Source: Notospermus geniculatus (taxonomy: Eukaryota; Nemertea; Pilidiophora; Heteronemertea; Lineidae). Taken from it: 64,000 nucleotides of DNA. This document shows positions 21,907 to 33,639 of this stretch, piece after piece. The stretch lies in NCBI GenBank assembly GCA_002633025.1, contig NMRB01001446.1, forward strand, positions 23,698-87,697. The letters run 5' to 3'. The notes beneath the pieces are model-generated. The model saw only the letters and a list, made by a program, of their open reading frames with translations, was not told the DNA's origin and searched no databases. Position numbers and translations under genes: made by a program. Every line of letters begins with the position of its first letter. The stretch's first letter is position 1.

Positions 21907-23555
21907 GAGCCTGCGAGATTAACTGAAGCATACATTCACACTTTTTATGGTCACCACACTTCACCCTGTGGTGACCATATTGATATCACTCGGGTTTCTT
22001 TCCGCCCCCACCCCCCACGCCCACCCCCTCGGCGAGTCGGACACGATTACAGCCAAACGGCGGAGTGAAACCAAAATCCGTTACCACCACGACCACAGGC
22101 CGATGGATCATACTTTGATCTACGTCTGCGAGTGATAAAATTTTCAGGGCTTGGACCATTTAGATGTCCTTTGAAGCCATTCTTGGTCAAATTTTACACG
22201 TGTTGCTTCTTCTAACAGTTCCCCGTTTCTAAATCAGTGAACAGAAGCATTCGCTTTGCGTGAATATAAATAAATGAGGTTGTTAGTGCAGCCTCGTTTC
22301 GAAAATCATCGCCAGGAGACCTAGATCTGTTTGTATCCCGACATACAGCGCAATGTACGCGTGGCATGCCTGGTCCGCGGATAACATTCTATGGCGGCTG
22401 GTGGCTGTCGCGATCTTAACCTATGCACGCAAAATGTACACAGCGGTAAGGCACTAGGCCAACTGTTGAATCGGCCAATCAGCTTCGCGAAGCCCTATGC
22501 GCATGCCCGAAGCAGATGACGCCGGCAGCTGAATCCCGAACTTGCGATTGACGTACACTCGCTTTGAGACTGAGATACAAATCTCTCAAAATTCGTCCTG
22601 GGGTAATGTCCAGGGTGAGATGTCTTAAGCGAGCAAATAATGTCAGGGGCGAGGGCAAATGTCGGGGGGGGGGGGGNNNGGGGGGGGGGGGGGGGGGAAT
22701 GTTGAGGGGCAGATGTCCTGGGATCATTGCCGACGGTACGTTTTCTCAACCAATCAATGGCATGTGTGGGGACCATCAAATTTGCTGTCAAGCAAATTTC
22801 ACAATTCTTGTTTTACCTTGTAACTGCTCGAGACCAGCGAGACTCATACATGTAATTGAGTTGCTTATGGCTTGTGGTCTTGATCAATTTCGAGGTTAAA
22901 CACGTGTAAATAGGATTGAACACTTTGAAAAATACTTCAAAAATGGCCGACTACTTACTTGTACGAACATGGCTTCTAAACAACCTTTTCCCAAGTTCGC
23001 ATTCGTATTGCGCTGTGACGCCCATTACGGCCTCAAGAATGGACCAGTTGAAACCATGTTGAAACCATTAGTGCTAACATTTTTTTTGAAGATATTGGCA
23101 AATGAGATCAATCCTTTTTGTTCCTGATTTATGTATAAACTATCAAATACTTCGAAATTTCCAATTTGGTAGACGCACACACTCCATTCGCGAACGACGG
23201 CAAAATGGAATTTTGTCGTTAGACTTGTCGTGAAAATTGCTAAACTTACCAGGCACATTAGATTCCTATCTCTCACCTGTCACGATTTCTTTCTTTTCAC
23301 GCTGAGTGCTAAGGCTAGTTTCTTACAGAAATTCGGTTTTTTAACCAAAGGAATAAAAATGTCATTTTTCATTTGAAGTAGGGGAAAAGTCAACGTTCTT
23401 GAAAGAAGCTGGGTTTCGTATGCATGTCGGGTTTTTGCGAAATGCGTTTTTTCCAATGTCATGAGTGGGAGAACAGAATGTATTGTAAGTATGTCAGCAG
23501 TTTAATACTTGAAAAAAAGCATTATTCACAAAGTAATCATATCAAAGTAAAGGGA
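21907..23555. other. Intergenic sequence with G-run and three undetermined bases
   Basis: A poly-G run at 22664-22697 contains Ns at 22677-22679. No gene was recognised. Confidence 0.45.
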
Positions 23556-23559
23556 GGGG

Positions 23560-23800
23560 AGTAAGAAATAGAAGTGGAAAATACGAAGTGGGAAACTTTG
23601 GCATTTTGCGCGAATTTTTCAATTTCTCAAATTGGAGTAAAAGTGTCTCCCATTCTGACAAACATCGCCCGAAAAATCAGACAAAATGTCATGTCATTTT
23701 AGAAAATTTATCAAAATGGGAAAAAATCTATACCAATCTGAGAAATTGAAAAATTCGCACAAAAGTGCATAATTTCCCACTTTTATTTCTTACTCGTTTC
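23560..23800. mobile_element. Foldback, AT-rich
   Basis: GCGAATTTTTCAATTTCTCA is inverted at 23740-23760, and the arms extend outward to AGTGGGAAA / TTTCCCACTT and AGTAAGAAATA / ATTTCTTACT. Confidence 0.65.
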
Positions 23801-24442
23801 GGGAAAAAACATCGTTAGACGCGATGATTTTAAAGATCGCCCGCACACATCCTCCAGCAAGATGAGGAAAACAAAGATGTGTGAGCCACTTGGAGAGCTA
23901 ACTTGGCTAAACGAAAAATGACCCCATCTTTCCAGGGAACTGCCGTTTCGGCTTGTTAGCGGCGGTAACCAAACGTGCCGCTGGCTCCAACTAACATCTT
24001 ATACTACCATGCCCAGTGAGACGGGCTGGCAATACCTAATAAAGCACGACATTCTGAGTGGTTAAGCCGGTGTCAATTGCTTTTGTCCAGCGTGATCGGG
24101 TAATGACAAGTACTAAGAGGTGTAACCCCTAATGGCTGGACAGGTGACCATTAATTAAATAGTAAGGAGGAGAGAGCGAGAGAGCATTCTCTGTTCCCAT
24201 TACTCGGTAAGAGGAGAGGTGTAGCTTCCCACAAACGTTATGAAATCCGCATTTTCAGCATTCTCTTTTTTCATTTCATACCGCGTAGAGCGCAGGTAGC
24301 CTGTGCTCTACGTAGTGGTTTTTTCTGGCCTTGCTGATGTCTTCTTATCTTCGATCATATTGAGTGTATATTCTGTCTAAATTTCTGTTATTAGTAAGAC
24401 TAAGCAAAAATCAAATCAAGAAAAGCTTATTGATAATCTCCT
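23801..24442. other. Intergenic sequence with hairpin
   Basis: CGTAGAGCGCAGG and CCTGTGCTCTACG form a hairpin near 24285-24315. Nothing else was recognised. Confidence 0.4.
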
Positions 24443-24446
24443 TCAA

Positions 24447-24690
24447 GCTAGGAATCCATTGCTGATTTTCTGCGTTGCGACGTGCTTTGCAACCTGCTAC
24501 CTGCGATTAAATACGATCGCAAGGAACTGATACACCGGTCGCCGACTGAAATTGACCACATCTTCGCCATTGGTGGAAATCACGTCTGCCGAGTCCATTG
24601 CGGCGATCGAGTGCCCAGTTGCAACGCAACCCAGTTGCAAAGCATGTCGCAACGAAAAATCAGCTTGAAAATCAATGGTGGATTCCTAGC
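24447..24690. mobile_element. TTAA-type foldback, GCTAGGAATCC family
   Basis: The left end GCTAGGAATCCATTG pairs with the right end GGATTCCTAGC. TCAA precedes it and TTAA (24691-24694) follows. A broken copy is at 43600-43702. Confidence 0.75.
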
Positions 24691-24828
24691 TTAATCCATC
24701 TCTTGACACGGGTTTCGTTGCTCATACTTTCTCTAAAAAAGGTTCGGTAGTTTGGCTCGCTCATGAAAAGTAACGAGAAATCGTTCCAACTTTGCAAATA
24801 GAGAATATTTTGGGGATCACAGTGTGCC

Positions 24829-24853
24829 AAAAATAATGGCTGCCATTATTTTT
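24829..24853. repeat. Perfect 12-bp-arm hairpin
   Basis: AAAAATAATGGC and GCCATTATTTTT flank a single T. Confidence 0.75.
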
Positions 24854-24907
24854 CTCACACGGATTTTTCTTCACATGTAGTTCCTTCGGCCGGTTTTTGA
24901 TGCCTTA

Positions 24908-24970
24908 AGCCTAGTTCATAGGCTTACTTCGACGCACGACCATCGGCGTCCGACGCACGTTCAAATCTGG
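24908..24970. mobile_element. Broken arm of the GCCTAGTTTATACTTCG family
   Basis: TACTTCGACGCACGACCATC and the following bases match the left arm of chain 1 unit 5 (3414-3465). The remainder is missing. Confidence 0.65.
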
Positions 24971-25080
24971 AGGACGTGTGCGCCTGAAATACATTACGTC
25001 ATGGAAATGAAGTCCTGCAATTTCGTATTGCGTACTTCGTGTTTCGCCAGATTTGCGAAACCTCAACAATCTGAAATGAC
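24971..25080. mobile_element. Solo arm of the 56562-56975 foldback family
   Basis: ATGGAAATGAAGTCCTGCAA and GTACTTCGTGTTTCGCCAG match the arm at 56905-56975. No opposite arm was found. Confidence 0.6.
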
Positions 25081-25794
25081 CCCGGCACTGCTTATCTGGC
25101 ATTATTGTTTGAAAGAATGATGTTTCGGCGAGAAACTGACAGTCGTATTCAACAGGATTCGATGCTTAATGGCTCACCATAAATAGATTCATAGACCTGC
25201 CATTTTTCCAATCATTCGTCAAACAGATGGTCTGTAGCCTTTCGATGTGATGCGATTCGGGCTGCAGATTACCCTTACTAAATTATTCAAACCTATTTCC
25301 TGTCTTACTAGAACCCGTCACAAATGGTAATATGTGCAATTAATTTTCGATCTGGGTGTTTGTCTGACGTGCAGGAGTGAACTCCACTTACTGTACTTAG
25401 CATTCTAATAGAGTTCACGTTCTTTCAGATTAGTCGATAATCTGTTTCCGAGAATTCTATCATCTAGTACTAAATGACTGACTCAGAGAGTAAGCATATT
25501 ACATTACCATTGCAAGATCTTGTAGATACAGTCTGCATCATCATATTCCAAAGTCAAAGTCCTCGTTTGGTTTCTGTTTGTTTGCGTTTGTTTTCGGTTC
25601 ACGTGGCCCTACAGTCCCTTAAACTCCCTCAATGCCGTACTCGGTCCGGGCCGAGACCATCTCTTCGTTCGGGACTCGGCCCACTTGAAACTGGCGTGGT
25701 GCCGTGCCCTCTGAACCTGTTTACACTTGCCACTTTCTCTGCCGAACCGTACTCGGTCGGGACTTGGCACGGATGATTTTTGGCAGTGTAAACG
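25081..25794. other. Intergenic sequence with a degenerate GC-rich repeat
   Basis: 25640-25790 contains inverted GTACTCGGTC/GACCGAGTACGG-like words and a TTTACACTGCC-like border, so it is probably an old foldback. No gene was seen. Confidence 0.4.
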
Positions 25795-25905
25795 CGGCTA
25801 TAGCAATACATGTAGTTCCCGAGGACGAAATAGAGGATGACGGCCATGGTGACCAGAACAACCACGATGACGACGACGACAACGACGATTACGATAATCT
25901 GGCAT
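25795..25905 (-). pseudogene. Decayed duplicate of a transmembrane exon
   Basis: Read on the minus strand it gives IIVIVVVVVVIVVVLVTMAV followed by ILYFV, a hydrophobic helix closely matching the one at 26350-26475. The splice donor position of the other copy is changed (CCTCGG instead of CCGTAG) and no good acceptor is present. Part of the likeness comes from a GTC/GAC trinucleotide run, but identity extends on both sides of it. Confidence 0.4.
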
Positions 25906-26349
25906 CCGGTTCCTTCTATTTTACATCCGACTTTGGCATAATATGTTTATTTCCTTCTCATATAGACTTTGACAGGTATATAAAGGACACAAAAGCTACC
26001 ATAGCATGGCGAGAACAGCAGGTGTAGCAGTAAAGAGTGTCCCCTTGTAAAAAGTGCCCACTTTTGTTGTTGAATGAGGGATTACGATGCGTGGCTATAG
26101 ACACAACTCGTCAGAAATTACAATGTAACAATGAGATCTTTTGTTCCCAGGCATTTTTTTCCTGGCACATTCTTACCTGTTACACCTGTATACAAATTCT
26201 GACCAACCAGAGGACGTTCCTCCACTTGAGAGGGCTATCGGCAACCCAGCTGTAGAAGTCTTCGGCTCTGAGATGTAGTGCCTTCGCTATTTCCAATCAA
26301 GTTTGTCCCCATCTACCGACTTTCATATACATGTAGCAATAGTTTCTAC

Positions 26350-26475
26350 GGACGAAATAGAGGATGACTGCCACGGCGACCAGAACGAACACGATGACGA
26401 CGACGACTACAACTATTACGATAGGCTTGTCGTTGTTGACATCGTGTTGGTTCAGAGGCAGGCTTCGCCAATGCG
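26350..26475 (-). CDS. Putative single transmembrane-helix exon (partial gene)
   Basis: The minus-strand frame reads HWRSLPLNQHDVNNDKPIVI and then a run of about 25 hydrophobic residues ending ILYFV and RRN. The polar segment before and arginines after the helix look like a type I membrane protein. A pyrimidine-rich acceptor (GGCCTTCTGTGTCTCAG) lies just upstream and a weak donor CC/GTAGAA downstream. Both proposed introns are phase 1, the phase common around membrane and extracellular modules. No partner exons were found, so the gene is unknown and the exon is tentative. Confidence 0.35.
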
Positions 26476-26509
26476 CTGAGACACAGAAGGCCTAATTGCA
26501 TGCAATATA

Positions 26510-26738
26510 CAGTAAACTCGAGTTTAAACCACCGGTTCATTATGTCCAAAAGCACACCCACAATCCGAAATGGGCGTGAATAAAACATAACAAGTATTAC
26601 ACTGAATGGCTGGAATCGCCTGTCCAATCACAACCCCGTGACGGAATGGATAGCTGGTTAAGGCCTACGGTGAAACTGACCCTTCTGTGGGTGTGCTTAT
26701 GGACATAATGAACCGGTGGTTTAAACTCGAGCTTACTG
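26510..26738. mobile_element. Tc1/mariner (pogo-like) MITE
   Basis: TA at 26508-26509 and 26739-26740 flanks CAGTAAACTCGAGTTTAAAC and its inverted partner ending CTTACTG. CAGT termini with TA target duplication are typical of Tc1/mariner and pogo elements. Arms are about 55 bp. Confidence 0.75.
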
Positions 26739-27021
26739 TAGTTACACCAATGTTTTATCGGACGTTCCCAGTCACTTTGCACACTCTTAAAAAATTCTTG
26801 TCACCGCAACTTGTCTGCGAATATTGACGAGATGCTATAGTTAGTCTGACGAGTTACGTCATTCATGACACAATTTACTTGTCACGGCGAGTCGCACATC
26901 TCTGTGACGAGTTCAGTTTGTCCAGTTGACAAGATCTCTGGCTATGGCGATAAGCTGCAGGTGGCAGGACATTATTGCGCATGCGCTTCCCTCACATTCA
27001 TCGCTCAATTTCAAAGTCTAA

Positions 27022-27152
27022 GGCTAAGAATCCATTCACGCGATTTTCGTGCCGCTTGATGTCGCATCCTTTGTCCAGGACCAATGCGGCGGAAACAAAC
27101 AATGGATGCGACACCGCGCGGCACGAAAATCGCGTGAATGGATTCTTAAGCC
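27022..27152. mobile_element. TTAA-type foldback, GGCTAAGAATCC family, solo copy
   Basis: Same family as chain 1 units 1, 3, 4 and 6, here alone. The left border is CTAA (27018-27021). The centre carries one extra inversion-like change near 27058-27085. Confidence 0.8.
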
Positions 27153-27507
27153 AGGAATGCTGTCACCATCGTTGCCTCATTAGCCGCGTGAGTTTAGGGG
27201 TTATGTCTAGTAGTTTGCATGTTTCATAGGTCGTAGGTTCGAATCCCGTCGTAGGCTCTGAAATTAGGTATGGTTTTTCTGTCATATGTACCTGTTGTTA
27301 GTACTTCTAACTACCGTATAACAGTCCCTTGGTGCATAATTTTCAATTTTTGTTTAGTCTGAATGACAAGATGTATTTGTTTCAATGGTAAGATGTCTTT
27401 ATCTGAGGATGACAAGTTGAAAACTTGTCAACTGACAAGATAGACCCTGTCAATTTAAGCATATGGCTGAGAACGAGTTCCAGCTTGTCAGTAGGGCGAG
27501 GAATTTT
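27153..27507. other. Sequence 3' of the ankyrin-SOCS gene
   Basis: GTAGGTTCGAATCCC near 27230 resembles a pol III B box, so an old SINE may be present. No canonical AATAAA was seen on the minus strand within this interval, so the polyadenylation site of the gene is not defined. Confidence 0.4.
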
Positions 27508-30500
27508 TTAGAGTGCATCAAACAGGTTGAAGCAAAGAAAATCTTTCACCCGGGTCGGAACAGGCAAACTGTCAATCAGATTGTTGATTCCGTACAGAGG
27601 GAGCCTCTTTCGCTTCTTTCCCGCGAATTTTCTCCAGAAGTCACCAACTCTCTTCGATAGGTGGCCTTTCCGGCGTTGTTCCTGCTGTCTCTGGAGATTT
27701 TGTCGCAAGACGCAGCGAATCTTTAGCCGGCATATATTTTGCAGTGTGGGTAACTGAAGAACGGATTCAGTGACCTCGGCCAGGAGGACGTCGCCGTCAT
27801 CAAAACGTGAGCAGAGTTTTTCGACCATGGTTTCACTGAAGCGATATCCGCACGAAGCGAGCATGTGCAGTGTCTCCATGTCATAGTTATGCAACAATAA
27901 CTCCAGAAACACGTCACCTAAACCATTGTAAATATCAATTCCAGTCAGCATAAGAAAGCGCGAGACTTTCTTCCTCGGGTCGTACTTATGCTCTGCTTCA
28001 TACAGCTCCGATGTCTGAAATCCCCCGTTGGTAAAAAAATGTTCCAAATGGCATCCTGCGTTGATCAAATTCGTAAGAACCGAGATGACGTCATTAGCGC
28101 TGACATGCCAGTATATTAGGGAACACGGGTAGGAACGGATGACAACGTCAAAGAGTGGAAGGCCGGAACGGCGCACGTTCGCGACCAGGCCGCCGTCCAC
28201 GCATGCGGCGTGTTTGATGAATAGTTCGACAAGTTTTGGCTGTATCATCTCGCAGGCAAGACACAAAGTCTCTTGGATTTTTGTGATGAAATGTCTTTTA
28301 TCGATAGTCGTAGCAGCCTGTTCTAAAAGACGTTCCACTATTTTGACATGCTTTTTTATGGTCGCGACCTCTATCAGTGAACTGCACCGGTAACGAGGGT
28401 GACTGGCCAAATGACAGCCAGCGGCCAGGAGTGCTTCCACAATTTTGACATCACCACTTTCGCAGGCGATGTGGATTGGAGCGATGTCCATTGGAGCGAA
28501 GCCATCTAATAAAATGCGACGTTCTAATCTGTTGACGTCGGCGCCATTTTGAATCAAGGTCAAAGCCATGTCGGTGTGACCTTTTCGACATGCAGCGTGC
28601 AGTGGGTAAAAGTCAGTCCGTTTCTTATTTTCCCCGTTCACCTCTGCACCGTGCGAAAGGAGAACGTCGAACAATTCCTTATCACCCTTTTCACATGCAT
28701 TATGAAGCAGCGTTGTGCCGAAAACGTCTTTACAATTCACACTCACGCCCGCATCCAACAGGAAAGCAATGATATTTACATCATCCGTCCAATGGATAGT
28801 GGTAGCTAAGTCGTGATCATCTAGAAGTTTCGGGTCAACATTCGCCAACATTTCTACAAATTTCAGGTGGTTTGTTACACACGCCAGGTGGAGGGGTGTG
28901 TAGAGGCAGGAGTTACCAATATTAACGTCAACACTCTCAGTATAACTGAGTAAATGCTTGACAACATCTTCGTTGTTTTGCTCAATGGCGTAATGTAACG
29001 CCGAACGCCCGCTTTGGTCAGTTTCGTTGATATTCGCTTTCATTTCAAGGCACAACTGGACGCAGATCACGTGACCAGCACGTGCTGCAAAGTGGAGTGG
29101 ACTTCTGCCTGACTCATCGTGGATATTAATATTTTCCCCCTTCGCTAGACAATTTTGGATCCAACCAGGTTCATTCAGAAGGCAAGCAAGATGAATCGGA
29201 CGCACATGTGCATCTACTTGCAACGGACCAAACTTCGCTCCATTATCAAGCAAAATTCTTGCGACATGCCCTTGGTTTGTGCTGGTGGCAACATGGAGGG
29301 GTGATAGACAAAGCTCTCCGTTCCCGCAAGGTCCATTGACATCTGCGTTGTGATCTAGAAGCAAACTAACTATATCCAAAGCCCCTGCTTTACATGCCCA
29401 GTAAAGCGGATCGCGAAAATCTCCATTGAAATTCACCCGGGCGCCATGTTTGACAAGGGTGTACGCCGCCTCGTACTGGTGATGCGCGCATGCGCGATCA
29501 AGCGGCGTCATCCTATACCCATCGCGTGATTCCGTACAAGTACCGTGGGAAAGCAGGAAACTGATGACGCTTATTTGACCTTGGGCTGCAGCTTCGTGTA
29601 GAAGAGTTCCACTCCTGTAAGTCGGAAGAATTAGCTGACCCGCGTCGACACCCATTCGGAGAAGTTCTGCTGCTCTCGTAAAGTCTCCTCCCAAACAGGC
29701 ATCGACAAACTCTTCAAACTCTTCATCCTCCATGTTGGTTCCTTCTGCATGTCTGCCGTTGCCGATCAATCGTCGCGCAGCAGGTTTTGCTGGAAATCAG
29801 GGTGGAGTATCGCTTCAGAGATGAGATTTTGGTACATGTACATGTTTTCCAACCCAGAACAAGGCTCATGACGAAATCTGAATTTCAAGGTCCGGCTGAA
29901 AATACAGAAAAAAAGAAAGTCGTGTCAGACGTCTATTTTATGCCTCGTACTCGCAAGTAGGCCTAGCCGACATCAACATTTTCATTGCAATTCCATCCTA
30001 ATGGCTCGGTGAGGATCGGCCGATTATCAGGTCAGAACGAAATGAAGCAACTAGGCTTCTCAACTGATTTCAACCAATAGGAGCACTGCAGCCACATTTA
30101 TGGCCAAAAGAGGGCAGCAAAGTTCTCGCGCACAAATACAAAAGAACGTTCTCCAAATTGGTGCTCAACCAAGCTTGAATGGGTTAGCTAGGCATTGAAT
30201 TGGGCCGTAGCGGCACCCATTGGTCACGTGACTGACAGCTCCTATTGGCCAACCACGTACACTACATGTATGTGCCTGTTTGACCTGAACCGAATCAATG
30301 CATGGAACGCCCCAGCACCCGTGCACATTCGATCAATTCTCTATCGACAATTCAAATCAGGTCACCAAAAAATTCACTTGACATTCACACAACACGCCGA
30401 GGTGGGAAGAGGCGACGGACAGGAGAAAAAAATAAGCACACCTCCAAATACAAGCGGAGATACCAAAAACTCTCTCTATTCTACTATCGCTATGAAGGCA

Positions 30501-30650
30501 GTCCTGCTCAAAAGAAGTGAATGTAGCCTATTCATCGAAATCTGTACTCAGTGGTGACTGAAGGCTATCTTTTGAAAGTCTCATCAAGAGCAACCATCTA
30601 CTGCGCAGTTACGACACGTGCCACTTACCACGCGGATATTTGTCCGCCAT
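27508..30650 (-). CDS. Ankyrin-repeat protein with split SOCS box (ASB-like), two coding exons
   Basis: Predicted CDS is complement(join(27508..29789, 30629..30650)): 767 residues. Exon 1 encodes MADKYPR plus one base. The donor GTAAGT follows, and the acceptor TTTCCAG/CA joins it in frame. From about residue 65 there are some 13 ankyrin repeats (for example SPLHFAARAGH, TPLHLACVTNH, YPLHAACRKGH, APIHIACESGD), reaching about residue 510. The C-terminus (687-767) has a BC-box-like TLQNICRLKI and a Cul5-box-like LPVPTRVKDFL, the marks of a SOCS box. ASB proteins use ankyrins to hold a substrate and the SOCS box to recruit Elongin B/C and Cullin-5 for ubiquitination. The two half-boxes are about 60 residues apart, with a basic insert containing GKKRKR, which is longer than usual. 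Function in this organism is inferred from the family. Confidence 0.85.
30629..30650 (-). other. First coding exon of the ankyrin-SOCS gene
   Basis: The context TCAAAATGG gives A at -3 and G at +4, a strong start. Twenty-two coding bases are followed by a consensus donor GTAAGTG. The 839-bp intron (29790-30628) ends in a good acceptor. Without this exon the long frame would have to begin at a TTG codon or at an internal ATG (29733, context AACATGG), which would still give a 741-residue protein. The in-frame junction makes the two-exon model more likely. Confidence 0.7.
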
Positions 30651-33056
30651 TTTGACTAAGAACTGCTCGCACTCCGACAGCCGCACATTCGTGTGAGTCC
30701 ACCAAACCCGGCCATTGCTTGGTGATGGAATCATTATGCTGGTGTTCATGAATACAGGCCCATTGAAAATGCATCGGTGTAGTCGATGTCTTCATAAGCA
30801 GAATGATTTCCGCAGCACTGCCGATATCCCTGACAAGACACAGACTGGCACCGACGTCATAAGTTTCCACAAGTCGCCTTTGTTGGAAGGTTGAATAGAA
30901 TTAGGCCAAATAGAAAAGAACATTATTTCTCTCGCATAAAAACTTTGACAAGGTATACAATGAATTGTTGCCCGGTCCTAACAATTTTATATCGGACTTT
31001 TGCATATGTTAGGAACGGTATTGCTTACGACGTTTGTGAATCTGATTGGCCGGTGCTGGCGCAGGTGATAAGTATAGGAACTATAATCTCCTGATTATGT
31101 TGTTGCTACCTTTGTATTGGTGGATTCCCTGGGTCAAATGGAGGTCACCTTCTATCTGCATTCCGGTAAATCAGTCCTATCATAAAGGAATCAAGCAAAA
31201 AGGTTGTTTCTGCCAGCAAGTTGACAGATTCATGTATCCCACTACCATAAAAAAAGTTGAAGCCCCTGCCTATTATTTTTGCTATTACGTAAAGCAAAAA
31301 TTCAGGCAGTGAGACACATCTGTTGGCAACGTATGAAGTGTATCCGTCACTTTCTTCATCGTTCGCAGTTAAAGCACCACACTATGCATCCAAAACGGAA
31401 TTTCGTGACGCCGTCGTAGTGCATCTCATTTACGGTGACCTCGTTCATAGCATAACACGCGGTCGATGTACACCATTTACACACAGAGCTAATTCATGGT
31501 GGTGAGGTTGATCATGATCTTGTCAATGCATGCTCGACAAGACTGTTCAAATCTATCTATTTGAATGATGTAAGTTACCAATTACGTATTCTGTGTGTTC
31601 TTACACACAAACGAATGAGTTGAAGCATGTGTACCTTACCTGACGAAGGGTTATTCACGCTTTATAACACCACGTTGAACTTGTCAAGTGGTGAAGCTAT
31701 GGCTGCCATGATATACTAGTAGTATCAGTCCAGCCTCGGTGTAATCACTGGCTATATACGCGTGGACAGGGGACCAGTCTTATCCAGTAGTCTTGAACGT
31801 TAGTTGGGATGTTGATATTTTTGGTGGCTGGGAGGGGAATGTCGATGGTCGTCAGCTGCCCCTGCATTCAGAGAGACTTCAGCAAATCGGTCAGTATATC
31901 GCTACATAATGTACCCATCTACGTTCACAGCCACTAAAAACGTGAACCAACCGTCCGGTATATTCCATCTGAACATTAGGCGCATTTCACCTATAAGTCC
32001 AATTCTATTGACTGACCCGTGACAAGTCTTTGGCTAGCTTCGCTGTTGGCCGCTACGCGGCGCGTCGGCCCTGGCGTCGAGGTGTGGAGGGAGAAAGAGT
32101 CACCCAACGCACATAGTCGCGCTTTAAACCTTTATGTTTGATTCCTTTATGATTGGGGTTAATGCAGGAACTCCTGCGAGTGCCTGGATGTATATCGGTA
32201 CCGTTTAAAAAACGCCAACCGTGATATTTTTATGGATGTAGTTCCGCCGTAACGGAAATGGAGTTCATAGCTCTAGCTTGTTTAAGAGCACGATCTGTCG
32301 GAAATCTTTTAATGAATGGTTTACAAGGAGAAATGTTATGCGGTTCGAGAAGACTAACTTTGATGTTGGATTCAGAAAGGGATAAACAAGACGGGCACTT
32401 CTGTTCCAATGATGAACCCGCCCTGCGATTTATCCCGACAGGTCTGCGCTGCGAGCGGTTCTACCAAAACGACGTCATTGACGTCATTTTAGGTGTTGAC
32501 GTTGCGTCATGAAAAAAATTAGTGTGTATTTTTCTACAGGAAAAATGACACAAAAGACGTTGCTTTTATCGCCTTTTATCGTATGTCTTCATTTCAAGAA
32601 AAAAAGGAATGAGATTAAAATTTCATCTGCTACACGATGATGTAAGTTTTGCTGTTGGGCGACCAACACAAATGGTTCATTTTCACGCCAGGAATAAAAT
32701 GGAAATAACGTCAGAAAAGAGAGACTTCGGTAAAACAGCTCGCAGCGCCACGTCGTGACGTTAGTGTGCGGGTTCCCCATTACAAAGATCCTGCAGAGTA
32801 CCCATCCTGCACCTGCAATTACAAGTCGCGAAATGTCTATTATTCGGAAAAAAGCCGCAGCGGTACCGGATGGAGGTAGTTAAGAGGTGACAGACAATTT
32901 GGAAAATGGGAAATTTTATTTCAGGGCGAGAAAAAAAGGAAGCATACGTACAAGTACATTCTATGGATGGTTTTCCGTAAATGAAGCCGTTACAAACTTG
33001 CCCAGGTCCAAGACTACAATGCCTTTATTTACGGATCACGACTGTTAGAACACAGT
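30651..33056. other. Upstream region of the ankyrin-SOCS gene and intergenic sequence
   Basis: No TATA box was evident by eye near 30680-30720. The minus frame at 30651-30870 is likely 5' untranslated or chance. Apart from the repeat at 31212-31372 nothing was recognised. Confidence 0.4.
31212..31372 (+). repeat. Dispersed repeat, copy 1
   Basis: AAGTTGACAGATTCATGT through CTTCATCGTTCGCAGTTAAA matches 63738-63887 in the same orientation with small indels. Family unknown. Confidence 0.7.
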
Positions 33057-33183
33057 GGGCCGATTTCACAAGGGGTGTTTAAGACTTAGACGCGTGTAAC
33101 TTCACTAAATGCACGCACTTCCACCATGCATTTGACGAAGTTACACGCGTCTAAGTCTTAAACACCCTTTGTGAAATCGGCCC
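33057..33183. mobile_element. Foldback with GGGCCGATTTCACAA ends
   Basis: GGGCCGATTTCACAAGGGGT and GTTTAAGACTTAGACGCGTG are inverted almost perfectly, ending GAAATCGGCCC. Arms are about 55 bp. Confidence 0.8.
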
Positions 33184-33523
33184 AATATGTCTTTTTGGAA
33201 TGATCGCTCTCCAGTCGCCTGACATTTCTCCGCAATCTAATTGCCTACTCGGACCATTATGACGACGATACGAATTTGCATATGATTAGGTTTTTACCAC
33301 ATGTTCACTAATTACGGGCGAACGTTTCTAGAAGTAATTACGCCGTGTGCTTTGTTTCTAGTCGGCGGTTGAGAAAGTGCAGTCTTAAATCTGCGTGAGC
33401 AGTTTGTGAGTTCATGTAACGTGTGACGAATGAATGACAAATTTGCTCGGACAACACAAATTTCGGCCTTGCCAAAGGGTATTTCCCCGATCTTCAAACA
33501 ATAAGACAAACTTTTTTGCGAAT

Positions 33524-33639
33524 AACTCTCCGTTGTTACATAGATCAATTCGTTATGATTGATAATAACCAGTCAGGAGGATACTCTCCGTTGTTACATA
33601 GATCAATTCGTTATGATTGATAATAACCAGTCAGGAGGA
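33524..33639 (+). repeat. Perfect 58-bp tandem duplication
   Basis: 33524-33581 and 33582-33639 appear identical. Confidence 0.9.

Noticed and set aside
30651-30870. Minus-strand frame just upstream of the ankyrin-SOCS start
   Set aside because: It is out of the main frame, crosses the start region and begins at a non-ATG codon. More likely 5' untranslated sequence or chance.
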